Shown piece by piece: positions 38,001 through 50,800 of a stretch of DNA of 64,000 nucleotides. Made by a program: the position numbers and the translations under genes. Location: NCBI RefSeq assembly GCF_030867145.1, contig NC_134422.1, forward strand, positions 7,629,531-7,693,530, given 5' to 3'. A model generated the notes under the pieces. It was not told the DNA's origin. It saw nothing but the letters and a program-made list of their open reading frames with translations, and ran no database searches. Position 1 is the first letter of the stretch. Every line of letters begins with the position of its first letter. This stretch comes from Opisthocomus hoazin. Lineage: Eukaryota > Chordata > Aves > Opisthocomiformes > Opisthocomidae.

Positions 38001-41000
38001 TTTGTCACTCCAGTGGACGATGCAAGAAATATTTCAGTTTTGCTTTTAAAATTTAGGCAAAAGGTAGATGGTCTGAATCTCTCCTCCACCAACCTCTGTG
38101 AACACAATTTTTTGAGGGAGGAAGGGTACTGGCAGAGTCTCTTACAGCTAACTTCTCATTTAATATAAAGCTAATAAAAGCACCAATGTAACTGTTATTT
38201 TTCCATTGTTGGTCCTGTTTTCCAGTTAAAGAACATATGAATAGGTAAGCACTGAACAAAATGCCAAAAACTACCCTGGCAATTTTCTAACTGAAGTATA
38301 ATCATAAGGAACCCAAATTACGTAAAATATAAATACAGTGATAAATGTATTACACCTTGGAGTATTCCAAGCTTTCTCAGAAAAGTCTTCAGTTATGTCT
38401 CAGTCTAAACTGGCTCTCTCAGGAGGAGATTCTGTTAGTTATCAGTCTTTTTTGTAGAGGCTAAAGACTACTTTAAGACATAAGAGAGAGTACATAATGT
38501 GAGAGATCTCCATCACTTTCCACATTATTTTATTGAAATTTATGATGAAAACTCCAGTTATTTGCATAGAAAAACCTCCAGGATGGTCTCAGGACAGCCC
38601 TCCATATTGTAGCTGAAGCAGGAACATCTCTTCAGGGAATGTTCAAAATGCACCTTAATACAAACCATATCAGAAAATTCATGTTTTCCCTGTGGTTCTG
38701 AGGGAGCTAGCACACTGGTCTCAGTTACTGATGATGAGCTTTAGGGTTTCCAGTGCCTTCAGTGCAAAAGTAAGACACTCCTCATCAAGTGCTTGGAGTT
38801 CTCCCCAGATCTAGTACCAATCCCTGGAGCAAATTCCGCTTTCCAGAACTGAGAATAGCTGCTGTCTTTCTTGTCCTGCTACCCTAGTCTAAATTCCCAG
38901 TGACCCTATAGTAGCTCCAGTTTCAGGTAAGCTGCACCCCTCTGCCAACTGTAAGAGCACCGTAAGAACTCTAAGGTTGTGCTTGCAATTTTTGACAACT
39001 AAACAACCATTTGAATTGGATTGCCTACATGCTGCAGCATTCACCCTTCTCCACTTCAATGTCTAATCCATTCAGTTTACTGGTTTTCCATTATGCTTTA
39101 GCATTCTCCTCCTTTCCACAGCACGTGAACCATCAGCCTGACAGTCTCAGTCCTCCAGGAACCCCAGCACAGGAAACATGCCCCAGAAAATGCCTCGATC
39201 CACAGAAGTGCTGTCATTGCCCAGATTATTGCTATGATTTCCTTTTCTCTAGAACCACTCGGAGACTTCCACAGAAATCAGTGGAATCACATCTGACTGA
39301 AACTCCAACAGCTGGGGATGAAACTGTCTGTGTGTCTCCAGCACTTGCAGGAAGGTAACAGTCAGTTTCGGTGGCTGGTGTCAGTGGATACAGTGCTGCC
39401 TGCCCCAGGCTTGAGCAGCACCCCTGGAAGTTCTCCTTCCTCCACTCTTTCCTTCCTCCCAATAAAGTTTTCTCATTACACACAGGCTTCCAGTCCTATC
39501 GCTTCCCATGTAAAAGCAATGTCAAGGTGGAGGAGGCAGATGGAAACCTCACTTTAAACACTAACATTATTTACTATTTTTCTGATGTTTATTTCACCTG
39601 GAATGGTCCAGAAATGCAGAGTTATTTCCAGTGACTTATTACTTCCATTATTAGACATGATAACCACAAAGAATAGACTGACATAATTCAAAATCCACAG
39701 AAAATGACAATAAACATCTCTGTGATGCCAGGCTGGCTTTTGCCTTACTAGAAAGGCCTTTTCCATCCTCGAAGGCTTTGCTTAGCTGCATGTGTAACGG
39801 CAGGACTGGGTGCCCAGAAGAATTGTACCAGTTGTCCATGACTACAGTACCATACTAGCCCAGAAGAACCGGTAAAAACAGAATTCATTCAGATGTTCCT
39901 TTCACATTATCTGGATAAATAAAACTAGATTTGGGAGAAAAATACCAAGGATTTTCAGAACCATGAAGTTTTGTCCTAAAAATGCCAATTCATGTAAGGG
40001 AGGCTTAAGCTGATTGCCTAATTACTAACAAAATGGAAATTATTTCTGAAATATAGACTCACAAAAATATTGGTTTTCAACTCTTGCCACCTTTTATTAT
40101 TTCTTCACTTTTTACTTGAAGACACATTCAGAGAATCAACATTTTTAAAAGCGCGGGAGAAGGACAAGAACAAATACATGGGGTTTTTTCACGTACAGAC
40201 AAGTTTTAAGTACAGGTAACACTGAGAGATCAGCCAGCCAGAGGTCTGTAATTCACCTTGTCTCTCATTTTCCCCTGTGATTTTTTTTCTTTTTTGATTA
40301 TCAAGAAAATCAATAAGGTTATGTCCAGTGATGTCTGGGACTTGTCTGTCAACTCTGTATGCATGAAAAGTGATCGATTTCAGTGATACTACAGAAAAAA
40401 TAGACTGCCATAATTTTTACAACCCAGGCTCTGTATATGAACTTCACTGAGGCAATCAGCCTATAATCAAATGCTTACCGTCTCTTTCAGACTTTAAAAC
40501 TAGTAGACTCCATTTCAGCAGTGTCATGCTTTCACCCCTAGAATGGAAGAACACAGGGTTTCCCACTTTTGTAACTCCCAGTTGGTTTATCAGTTTCAAA
40601 ACACCCATTTGACTAAACCAGTTGATGAAGTTGAAAGGTAAATGAAAAAATATTTTCTCTGTACTGCTGTCAACAGCTCCAGTTCCCTGTGGCTAGCTGA
40701 TGGTTTCCAGCTGCTCAGTGACCTGGCTCTCTTTAACACTTCATTTGTGCACTATTTTACTTTTTCAATTTTTTCAACAACTCTTGCAAGTAGCATAGCT
40801 GAGATCTGTACTGAATGAACTAGCTCTGCACTGACGGTGCCACAAAACAGGCAGGGCTCACGCATCTTGCTTCTTTTTCCGGCACCCTGCTGTAGCCCAT
40901 CCTGACCCTAGCCCTACACTTCACTTTCTCATGTCCATAAGGTGCCAGACTGCGAATGCTGAGATCCAGTCCAGTTTCAGGTGCACAGTTTTGCTTATGC

Positions 41001-42980
41001 CAGGTGAGCCCCGCTGATGAAGTGATGCAGAATCATCCTGAAAATGCACTGCAGGTCTGACACTTTGAAACTGCAGCACACCCACAGCTCAGCAGCACGT
41101 ATATTCACTTTTCTGTATGTCCAACAGCTTGCACTGCCACTCATCTCGAGAAGCACCTGGGAAAGAGTGTGTTATACATCCTGGGGTTTTCGACCCACAT
41201 GTCCATATAATGTAATATGAACAGATACAGTGCAAGAAGCGTATCTCTCTGCATGGGCTCCCTCAGCTTCTGACTCTTTGGCCAAATTTCTGACTGAGCT
41301 CCACTTTGCTTTGGTATTTCATTGCTTTGTCCTCTCCCCTGGCTTACAGTGTCTGCAGACCACAACCAGGCAGAAGTGAGGGGCTTTCCAGCTCTCCAAC
41401 CTTGGCTTGCCCCTGCTTCATTCAAGGTCTCCTGGCGAAGCCAATGCAGCTTTCTTCTCTGTTTTCAGTGGGAACATGAGAAAAATTGATAAAAAGACAA
41501 CTATCTTTTATTACAACTAGGAATTCATCCATATTTTTTTCAGTATCCAAATTACAGCTTCCACTAGTGGTGGTAGAAAGGTGAGTTAACCTGCGGCACA
41601 GTTTTCCTTATCTTCCCAGTATCAAGAGTTTTGTAGCAAAAAGCTGCAGTTCAACATTTATCATGAAAATGCTTATGTTATTTAGTCTTTACATTTTGGC
41701 ACTATAATTTGGTGAGAAATTTGGTCCTCACACAAAAGGGTATTCTTACATGTCATGAGCTCTCCATGAAAAAGTCCTACAGTGTATCACAGGAGAGAAC
41801 ACCCTGCTTCAAACAAAAAAATACATTTTCTACTAAATTCACCTGTATCTATTTTACAAATCAATCCAGACTAAAGTGGATAAAAAACCATTAGGGAGTG
41901 AACTACTGTATTCTTGGGAGTAAAGTGACAAAACAGCTTGGGATTTTTTGGCTGCTATATTTTCAGTCGAATCATTTTTCCCTTATGTTCACATTTGCAC
42001 CACACTTTCAAAGAAAGCACTTCACCTACATCCAGCTCAGAGTAGTCTTATGTTTCTGTTATATTATCCATACATTGAGAAACCATCTGCCCCAGTAACA
42101 CTTCATCAACATATCTCTCAAGGTTGTACGTGTTTGGCTTCAAGTGGCATCATGGATTTTTTTATAAATACAACTTTTTTTCCTAGTAATTTCTGTACAT
42201 TTAGACTTGAATATGCATTTTTATATTGCTTAAGAAATTCCAGAAGGGCATACACATACTAGAAATAGGGGTCTCACTCCTTTCTGCATTGCAGTCCTGT
42301 CAGTCATTCATATCTGTGCAAAATAAGTGTAGCATAAACAAAGTGCCAGGCCTGATTTGACATCAACTCTGCAATGCATAAATAAGGTGCAAAGCAGGGA
42401 ATGACTGACCACAGAAACTTTATAGCAGGTTTCTGGCTAGGTACAGAAGTATGGAAATTCTGGGTGCCAATAACTTCATGTAAATAGGTTATGTAGAAAT
42501 ACAATGCTGTATTTCCTACAGGTATATGGTATTTCTAGTATGCATGTGACAGTTTCCTTAATACATTATCTCCCTGAATATACGAAATTGATGGCTTTTG
42601 CACCATCTGTACCTAGAAGATGTATATGATAGCAGAAGCTACCATGTCTGATACAAAAAATACAAGTATTGAAAAAGAAGCCATTTCCTAAAACCCAATC
42701 AAAGCTAATTTCTAGCAGAAACTGTAAAGAAATATCTCAACACGTTTACTCTTGGAAATATTCTTACTGGAGAGATTGACTGTTACCCAAAGTTAACATC
42801 TATGCATACTTTGGAGCAATCCCTGCACCAGTGGTGACAGTAACACTCTCTAGCTTTGTCTGTATCTGCTCTCCATCTACTCACATGCTCTATGTCTAAG
42901 GAAATCTTTTCTTTTATTGTCCTTCTGTTATTTTCATATACTTATTTCTGGAATAAAAGACACACTTTCTAAGGAAGCAA
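38001..42980. other. Unannotated noncoding DNA
   Basis: No exon or clear mobile element is recognised. A short segment at 39266-39310 has an aaatcagtgga core that faintly resembles the old palindromic repeat. The 115-codon + frame at 39011-39358 has no recognised domain. Confidence 0.5.
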
Positions 42981-43190
42981 CATGTTCCAGTGGGATCAGG
43001 ACCAGTGCAGCAGCAAGAAGATGACGATTCAGGTTTTAAGTCTGTGCCTGACTTGCTGTACAGTCTGGTTACTTACCTTCTGTTTAGCAACTGAACACTA
43101 TATAAAAAGGATGCATTAGCAGAATCATCTCTGATCTAAAGAAGCATTAAACTTTGCTATAAAACATGAGATATGGTATAAAGGCACATG
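42981..43190 (+). repeat. Degenerate MIR-like SINE relic
   Basis: A caggttttaagtctgtgcc stretch is followed by tgacttgctgtacagtctgg and ttacttacc. This matches, in order, the MIR segments 'gggttcaaatcccagctctgcc', 'acttgctgtgtgaccttggg' and 'caagtcacttaacc'. An aaaaggatgcattagca stretch then corresponds to 'aaaatggggataataata'. The preserved tgacttgctgt word is the strongest link. The copy is old and indel-rich. Confidence 0.55.
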
Positions 43191-44721
43191 AGAGAGAACA
43201 CATTTTTACTGAACATCTAACCTCTTTCACAGAGCTGTGCTGCTTTTGCCCTGTTGAAGCACAAGGCGGCACACTACCTATTCATCGTTAAGTCTGGGTG
43301 CGAGGGCCATTTGTTCAGACTCACGCTCTGCCTGTTCAGGTGGGCTTTTCCAGTTCCTTCACTAACTGGTATGCATGGCTGAAACCTCCTCACTTGCAGA
43401 AATCCGTGCCACCCACTGAATCACTGCAAAAGATAAAATATATACGAACTGCTGGGTTAAAATGAAATGAAAATATGGGAAAGTGTCGCCTCCCTAGCAC
43501 TGAACAGCTCTGACAACCTCCTAGCACACCAAGTAAGACCAGGGCTGCTCGGAGCCATCCCACTGGCTAGCCATGGGCAATTGCCGTCTGCCTGGATGGA
43601 CCTCTGCTTGGAGGGTACTGCCTCTTCCCCTCTTCATGGTATTTCGATGAGTATTTAAGACATAAGTATAGCTGCGGTTGAGGGTCACAAAATGCTACTC
43701 AAAGGACTTTAGAGAGAAGCAGGAGAAAGGTCCTGAACAGCTATAGCTGTGTAACTCAGGATTACAACACATATCTGAATAGCCGGAGGGGCAGCAGTGG
43801 TATTTAACCTCTGTACCAATAACAGAAATAACAGCTCACAGTGGCAGCCGAAATTGCACCTTTTCACACAAGAAAGAAGCAGAGAAAGTAACAGAGTATG
43901 GAAAGAAAGCGCAGGTAAAAACTTTGGTGTTAAAGGGGACATAAAAGTTTCCTGAATTTAACTGTCATTAGAATGTGAGTGCTGAACAAGTTAACAGAGC
44001 TCAGAGAAATAAAATGGCAGGTGAGTGGGAATTTTGCTGGGTCTAGATCAGAAACCATGAGCGAACATTTGTCTCTCTTAGATAATCAACTCTCTACATA
44101 TGCACAGACTGTAGTTTAAACTATTGAACATCGTTTTCATTAAGAACCATAGTAGGGTCTACTAAGGAAACAGAGTTTGTTAGATTTACCTGCGTCATGG
44201 ATTTTCTCTATTCTGAAATTAGCATACTAAATTCTTCCTCGACTTGCATCTTAATAGAGTTTACTGAGCAAATGCATGAATAAGAAGCTTTCATCCATCA
44301 TCTCTCTGACATGCAAGCTAAAGTCACTTTTATTCTCTGCATAATAAATGGGATTAAGCACTCCTATGTATGGTTTTGTCACGCCAGTTTACAAGAGCCC
44401 CGTGGGCAAATTCTCCTGAATGGCAATCTATCTTTTTCTACTCTTCTTGCCTGAGTACTGGGTTTAATACCTCACGCAAGTACCTTTCACCCGTTCAGTG
44501 AGTCAGCTACTCAACAAATGGTCTACACCGCAGAGGTACTCTCTGACGGGGTTCATGGGCTACCATTACTAGCCAAGTTTTTGATTTCTGGAAAACAGTA
44601 GAAGGGCAAATGATACACAAAAGGAAAAGCAGGTTAAACACCCAGTTAGAAAGAATGGAAAAGCATAAGTAAAAGGAGAGAGGATAGTCTTTTTAGAGAG
44701 CACTGAATAAGGGCTCTTTAT
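43191..44721. other. Unannotated noncoding DNA
   Basis: Nothing recognisable was found on either strand. Short frames at 43467-43658 and 43709-43942 carry no domain. Confidence 0.5.
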
Positions 44722-44850
44722 CCTTGAACCTGGTTGAACTCCTAGTTCAACAGCCAGCTCTCTTTGATATCTACATTTCCTCTCAGTTCCTCCTCCGTAT
44801 AAAATGGGAAATATTTCCTTACTTTGTGTGATGTATTGTGACCATGATAG
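44722..44850 (+). repeat. Degenerate MIR-like SINE relic
   Basis: A cctggttgaactcctagtt stretch (compare 'cctgggttcaaatcccagc') is followed by ctctcagttcctcctccg, taaaatgggaaatatt and tgtattgtgacc. This matches the MIR order 'cctcagtttcctcatctg', 'taaaatggggataata' and 'ttgttgtgagg'. The taaaatggga word and the spacing make it the most convincing of the three MIR-like copies. A 150-codon minus-strand frame (44569-45021, GTG start) runs through it and is therefore rejected as a gene. Confidence 0.6.
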
Positions 44851-47800
44851 GTAACCACACGCTATGACTACCAGCACACATTGTGAACAGCAAGTGCTAA
44901 AAATGGGTTTGGACCCTCTCAGCACTGTGATTTTTTTGTCTCCTGTCCTAGCATTTCCCATTGTTCCCCCACTAAATCTGCACAATGAAAATGCCATTAG
45001 GTGAACATGACAGTTTTGCACCAGAATGGAAGGAAGGGAAGAGCACTCACCATATAAGGCCAGTAAATAACTACTTGGGACAGGTCAAGTTCAAGACCAA
45101 ACTAAGGAAATGCAACATCACGCTTAATACCGACACCCCTTCATTTTCTCAGTCTGCACCCGCAACCCCACAGATGCTTTTCATCAGGTGCACCAGCTGT
45201 TCACCACTTGCTCATCAGCAGATACGTCAGATGCTTTTCATAAAGCTACAGGATCCCTGGCACAGCAACAAGGGTGATGCTCAAGGCCACAGGGTGAAAA
45301 CATTCATGCTGATATTGTGTACCCAACCCCAAAACAAGGGTGGGTACAACTGATGATTCCTAAGACAACACAGGTAAAAAAAGACCATTAAACCAGTTTA
45401 ATAACATCAGGCAGAGGCACTGGGAAGAAAGGAGGCCAGAGACCGTGCAGCTGCTTCGTCCTGGTAAAACTAAAAATCTGACACTAGCCACCACATCAGA
45501 CACCCAAGGTACTGGCTGCAAAGGCTCCTCCAGCTGCCGGCATCTGAACAAGATGAACAATCCTAGAAGATCATAACTGCAAGGAAGACCTCTCCTCCCC
45601 AACTCCTCAAAATAGTGCTGACATTTGAAGCGGACATAAAAGCAAGCCCTATTTCACTCCCGAGAGGAACATCGAGTAAGAGTCCAAAGGATATTTGTGT
45701 TTACATTTCTTCTTCTGTGCATGTATGTTTTTTTCTTCTGTCTTATTCTTCTTAAAATAAGATGAAATTGAGTCTAAATCATATACAATCAAATTTTTTT
45801 CTCAAATAAATCAGGAAAAGAAATCATTTTCAATAGGCTACATGCTTTTGCCCAGGTGGAATAGTCCTTATATCTCAGGCAAACCTAAGCTAAAAGTATG
45901 TGAGCATATTTTCCATTATTTCCACAATAGTAGCCTTTTATTAATAGATTGGGGAAAAAAAAACAAAGTTCAAACTTTGAATTCAAATTTATGTCAGCTC
46001 ATTGAAGACAGAGAAAATATTTGAACACATTTCCATGTTTTTTCTTCATTTGGAAAAGTAATTTAAGTAAGTCATGTGTATAATACCTCTGACATTTCAA
46101 TATTTTAAAACTGTTCTCCACCAGTTCAGTACTTTTGTTTGATATCTGTAATAAGACCAAATTCAACATTGTCATATAATCTACTTTTTCTTTCTTTTTT
46201 TCACCTGTGATTTACTGCTCAAGTTCCCAAACAAACAAAAAATCTGAAAATAGGGAGAAAGAGACACATCTGGCATAATGTCTTTATCTGCACACCCACC
46301 TACAACACTGTCAGGACAGAATTAGTATTTTGAAAGTGATTAAAGTCTCACTGTAGCAGACACGAGCCTCAAAGCTCAGACACTGAAAGATTCTCATAAC
46401 GCACAGACGTGCTGGACATTGGTCTTCTGCTGCATACACGATCGCAAGAAACAGTCTGATTTTGTAAAGGGCTTGGGTAAGGCTCTTCATTCCTATCTTT
46501 TTTTTTAAATAGGAAGGGTGATGATTCTTTCTTAACTCGGTAAAACATTTTGAGATCAATAAATGAAAAGGTTGATACATGCATTTAGAAATATTATTGA
46601 GTACCTTGCAGCAGATAGCAGTGTGCCTGAAAGCATGCCAAATGCCCCATTTCTTATTCCACTATTTAGAATGAGCCAGAGAATGCTGCAGGATCATGAT
46701 TAAACCTTTAAATGTCACATCTACTAAACAGCAGTATCAGTCAGTCATTGAGACAGTGTTATATGAACTTAGCTCACACCAGTGAATGAATTATACAACT
46801 CTTTCCCATAATTTGTTTCAATAGGACACGTACACCTCATAGCTACAGTCAGTCACTGTGTTCCTCATTTAAGGAGTGTGAAAAATAAACAGTCTTTATT
46901 CAGCTCCACTTCAAGGAAAAAAAATACGTATATTTTACACACTGAACAACACAAGGTATTATCTCTATACACATCAGCTCCATGGGATTTCAGCCCTACA
47001 AAAATCAATAACAATAATGCCAGACTGAGTCTTGGCCTATTTGCACCACAGGAACTGTCTCCTACAAACTCTATACAAGGTCAAGAAATGATGAGCTGCT
47101 AATTATGAGACAAAGACAAGCAATGCAACACTATTTTGTTATATCCTCACTTTTTCTTAATTTTTTTTTTTACTTCATTATAAATCTGTTTATCTAGTTA
47201 GTGCCTTCCTTATCATACAGCACTCGTTCCAGATCTGGACAGACAGAACTGTAGGATATAGTTCATAACATCCTATATGCAGTATCACAGCATTTGTAAA
47301 TATCAAAAATCAATCAAAAGAGAAGTCATCTGGCTTGATGTGCTCAGTCACAGATCACAGCCTTTACCTGATTTCTGGAAACAACCACAAAAATCTGTCC
47401 TAGAGCAAGGAAAAAAAGGCATTGTTTAACTTTTTATCCTTATCCATGCCACAGTAAATGCTCACTTCATGGCAGAGATGGGTGTGTTTCCACAAGAACC
47501 CTTACCGAGAGTCATCAGTAGTTGAAGCCGAATAATCAGCAAGAATTCAAATTGTCCTTAACTGATTCAACTGTATTGCAACCCAGCTCTGCCTTCCTCT
47601 GCCCACCATTGCTCATTCTTAGGCAGAGCTGGCCAGCTACAAGCCTTTTACCAGGGGAGCTTGTCTTTGCTCACACCACTACAGCCTGCCTCCAGATTGC
47701 CTACTTTTTTGCCTCGTCAATGACAAATGAAGGAACATCCCACAGATAAATCAAATACAACAAAGGCTGGTCCTCCTTATGGAAAGCCTGTACTCTAAAG

Positions 47801-50800
47801 ACCTGCTGACAGTTTAAAGAAATGAAATTCCTTTTCAAATGGGAAAAAAATAGAGGCACCTCAACGCTTTAAGCAACTTTTCTGAAGGCTTAAATGTTGA
47901 ATCAGAAAGTGATAAAACATTAGGAAAGTTCCAGTCAGTTGAAACAGTACATGCTCCCTTCTGAACAACCTTCAAGGAGCAAAAATAAAACGTGTTAGTT
48001 ATGTCTGAAAACACAGCAAATTTTTTTCTTTCTTTTAAGTCCATTTGATGACAACAACAAACCCCCAGGGGACTCTTCTGAGATCTTCCTTGAGCAAAAT
48101 CCACAAGCCAGAGTACTCAGAGCTTCTGTGCAACAGAACAGGAACAGAAAAGATCTCTCTGGGCGTCTGTCAGAAGTCAAATTCAGGCTTTGATTTGGAG
48201 CAGGTGCATTTACATGTCAGGAACTATTTCTGTTTCTAGAAATCAGATTAGCAGCAAGGAAAGCCTTAGAAGTTCAGACAAAAAAACTGCCCGACCTTGA
48301 GATGTAAAGATCACTCAAACTCTGCTGGACTGAAAGGCTTTAATCTTACGAAGGGGAGGGCCACAAATGGAAGACAGTGCCAAAATCCGCTCTCAGCCAC
48401 TGTAAGACTTGAGCAATTCCTTTTACATTTCAGTCTAAAAGCAAATTTTAGAGCAGTGAGCTTCAGCCTTCTTGTCCAGCCCCACCTCACACCCCCTGCG
48501 TGAAGGTGCCTCTGCTGTTAGCACTGCAGGACGCAGAGCTCCGCGAGGCTCCCTCGGGCTTCACCAACTTCCCTGCCCTCCCGCTGCTCTCTCATTGTGC
48601 TTTTAAAGGAAGGACACGAACAGCTAAGATGCTCCTGGTTAAAGGCATAAAGATCTTCAAACCGCTGTTGGCTTTGTCTGTTCCTCTGTTTTTAAAGCAT
48701 TGCATGAAGGGTTAAAATGCACAGACCTAGCTAATAATTGGAGCTATATGACTAAATTTCTGTGCTTGTTCCTAAGCAGTGATTTTTGTCTGACAGACAA
48801 GGTCCTTCTCTCTCCGAGTAGAAGGGTCACAGAAGCCATCAGTCAATTACCCTTTCCCAGTCCAATGACTGCCTTTTCACCTCTCTGACTGAAAGGACTT
48901 AACAGAGTTATTCACACTTCCACAAGTGTAAAGCTCTTCATGATCTTTATGGATAAGAGATATTCTTCAGATAAAAGCTGGAATCCTCATAATGTACTGC
49001 TTTCTTTTTAGCACACTTGCACTGCTCTATCACAGCACAGGTGGAGTTACAAAGTCACCAAATGTCCATTTATTCTTGTTTCTTCCTCACCCTCTTTTAT
49101 TTCCCTCTTCAGCAGTGGCCTCATAATGAATAATGGAGAGAAGGAAAAAACCACTCAGCAGTATATGCATGCCTGGCTCCACTCTCTTTATTGGAATTAC
49201 ACTAGGGATGAATTTAGGCATAAACACTTTTCATTAGTTGTACAGTAAGTAGAGATGCTAAGCAACATTGGTCCAAAGATATTCAATTTACAAGCCACAG
49301 CTCTTCACACTAGCACTGTACATGGTTATGTTACATCTATAAAGAGTGGAACTAGAAATAAAAGAACGAGATGCATGAAGCCAAAGCCCTTAACCAAAGG
49401 GAGACAGTAGTAAGAGCTGAGCCGTGGGTATTGAATTACAGTCTTTATTCTGATACTGTGCACTTCAGTAAGTTTTCCAAAGATATATCTTCAAAGCTTG
49501 ATCACCAGGTCAGCTAACAAGATCCTCACTCCCAGTCAAGCTTCCTGTATAGTGGAAGACAATGGACAGAACGGAGATACTTAGTTAATTACAGACTGTA
49601 TTCAGTGCTAGAAAGGAGTTTTGTATTTAGCTGTTGCTACAAGCATATCACTGGTGGATCCAAACTGCTCACAGAAACTTGACAGTTCTCCTAAGTGTCA
49701 TGAAAGGAAAATGTCCGTGACTTGTTCATCTGAGCAGGTACCTCTTGCTTTGCATAATCACCTTCCTCTTTGTTGCTTGCCTATTGCTCTGGCATCACTG
49801 GTCTGAAAGGTATCCAATATTTTAAATAGCTCTATACATATGGTTTCAACGATGTGAACTGGCTATCTCATTTACATAAAAATCAAAATGAGAGGTGTGC
49901 TAAGTGCTGCAAATACAGAGCTGACTGGGCTCCCTGTTTCTATCTTCTTTGAGAGGCAAGAGTCTTTTCAGACAGAAGCAATGTTGAGCACTTAATTGCC
50001 TTATGTGGAATCAACAATTTCTTCAGCAATAACAGACTAAGTTTTAACAGTTGCAATTCCACTGCCATCAGAAGAATTACCCCAACGCTGTTTTTGATGC
50101 TGTTCACCGAGTAACTGGAGTAACCAGTTGATATCTCAGGTTTACAAAACAGTTGTGTTCAAACTTTCCATTCAGGCTATCTGTAAAGAGGGCGAAGAAA
50201 TAAACTAGCCGGTATGAAAGATATAATATCCCAAACTGTAAAGAAACCAGAGAGAATATTCAGATGCACTTATTAAGACATTCTTTGGTGAAATTTTGCC
50301 ATGAAACTATATTAGACTTTGTATTAGGCAACTTGAATCTTGGGGGGTTTACAGATTTATATGTACGAAGTGCGTGAAAAGAGACCAGTAAAACTAATGC
50401 GCTGCTCCCTCTCCTTAGTCTAAGCTTTGAAAAGCAGTTTAACCTAAAGAACATAAAATGACTCACTCTTCTTCTAGGGCTTTTTTTAATCTGTGAACAT
50501 GTCTACTACACTAGACGTTAACAACACTTTTAAATAAATTCAGGCATACACGACTGCTGAGAGTTCACACAGCTCTCTTCTAGAGCTGGTGAGAGAACAC
50601 AGAGTCCCATTGATGAGTCCATCATGCTGCTCAAAACTGAAAAGACCGTTTTATCCATTTTTAAATCTTCCCATTTACTTTTCAGTGCACTATTAAAAAT
50701 ATATAGTGGGCTGCATAGGATAGTGAAGTGAACTCTGATGACATCTTGGACAGTGTCTGGAAGGACGTGAAGTGGCACCAAATCTGATACCTGCTGAGCT

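Noticed and set aside
37541..38056. 171-codon ATG-initiated frame on +
   Set aside because: It lies in a pyrimidine-rich block that depletes stops. The translation is Ser/Leu/Pro-rich with no domain, and other frames overlap on both strands.
39266..39310. Possible palindromic-repeat core (aaatcagtgga)
   Set aside because: A single short word without arms or terminus.
44569..45021. 150-codon frame on the minus strand
   Set aside because: It starts at GTG, runs antisense through a MIR-like relic, and has no recognised domain.
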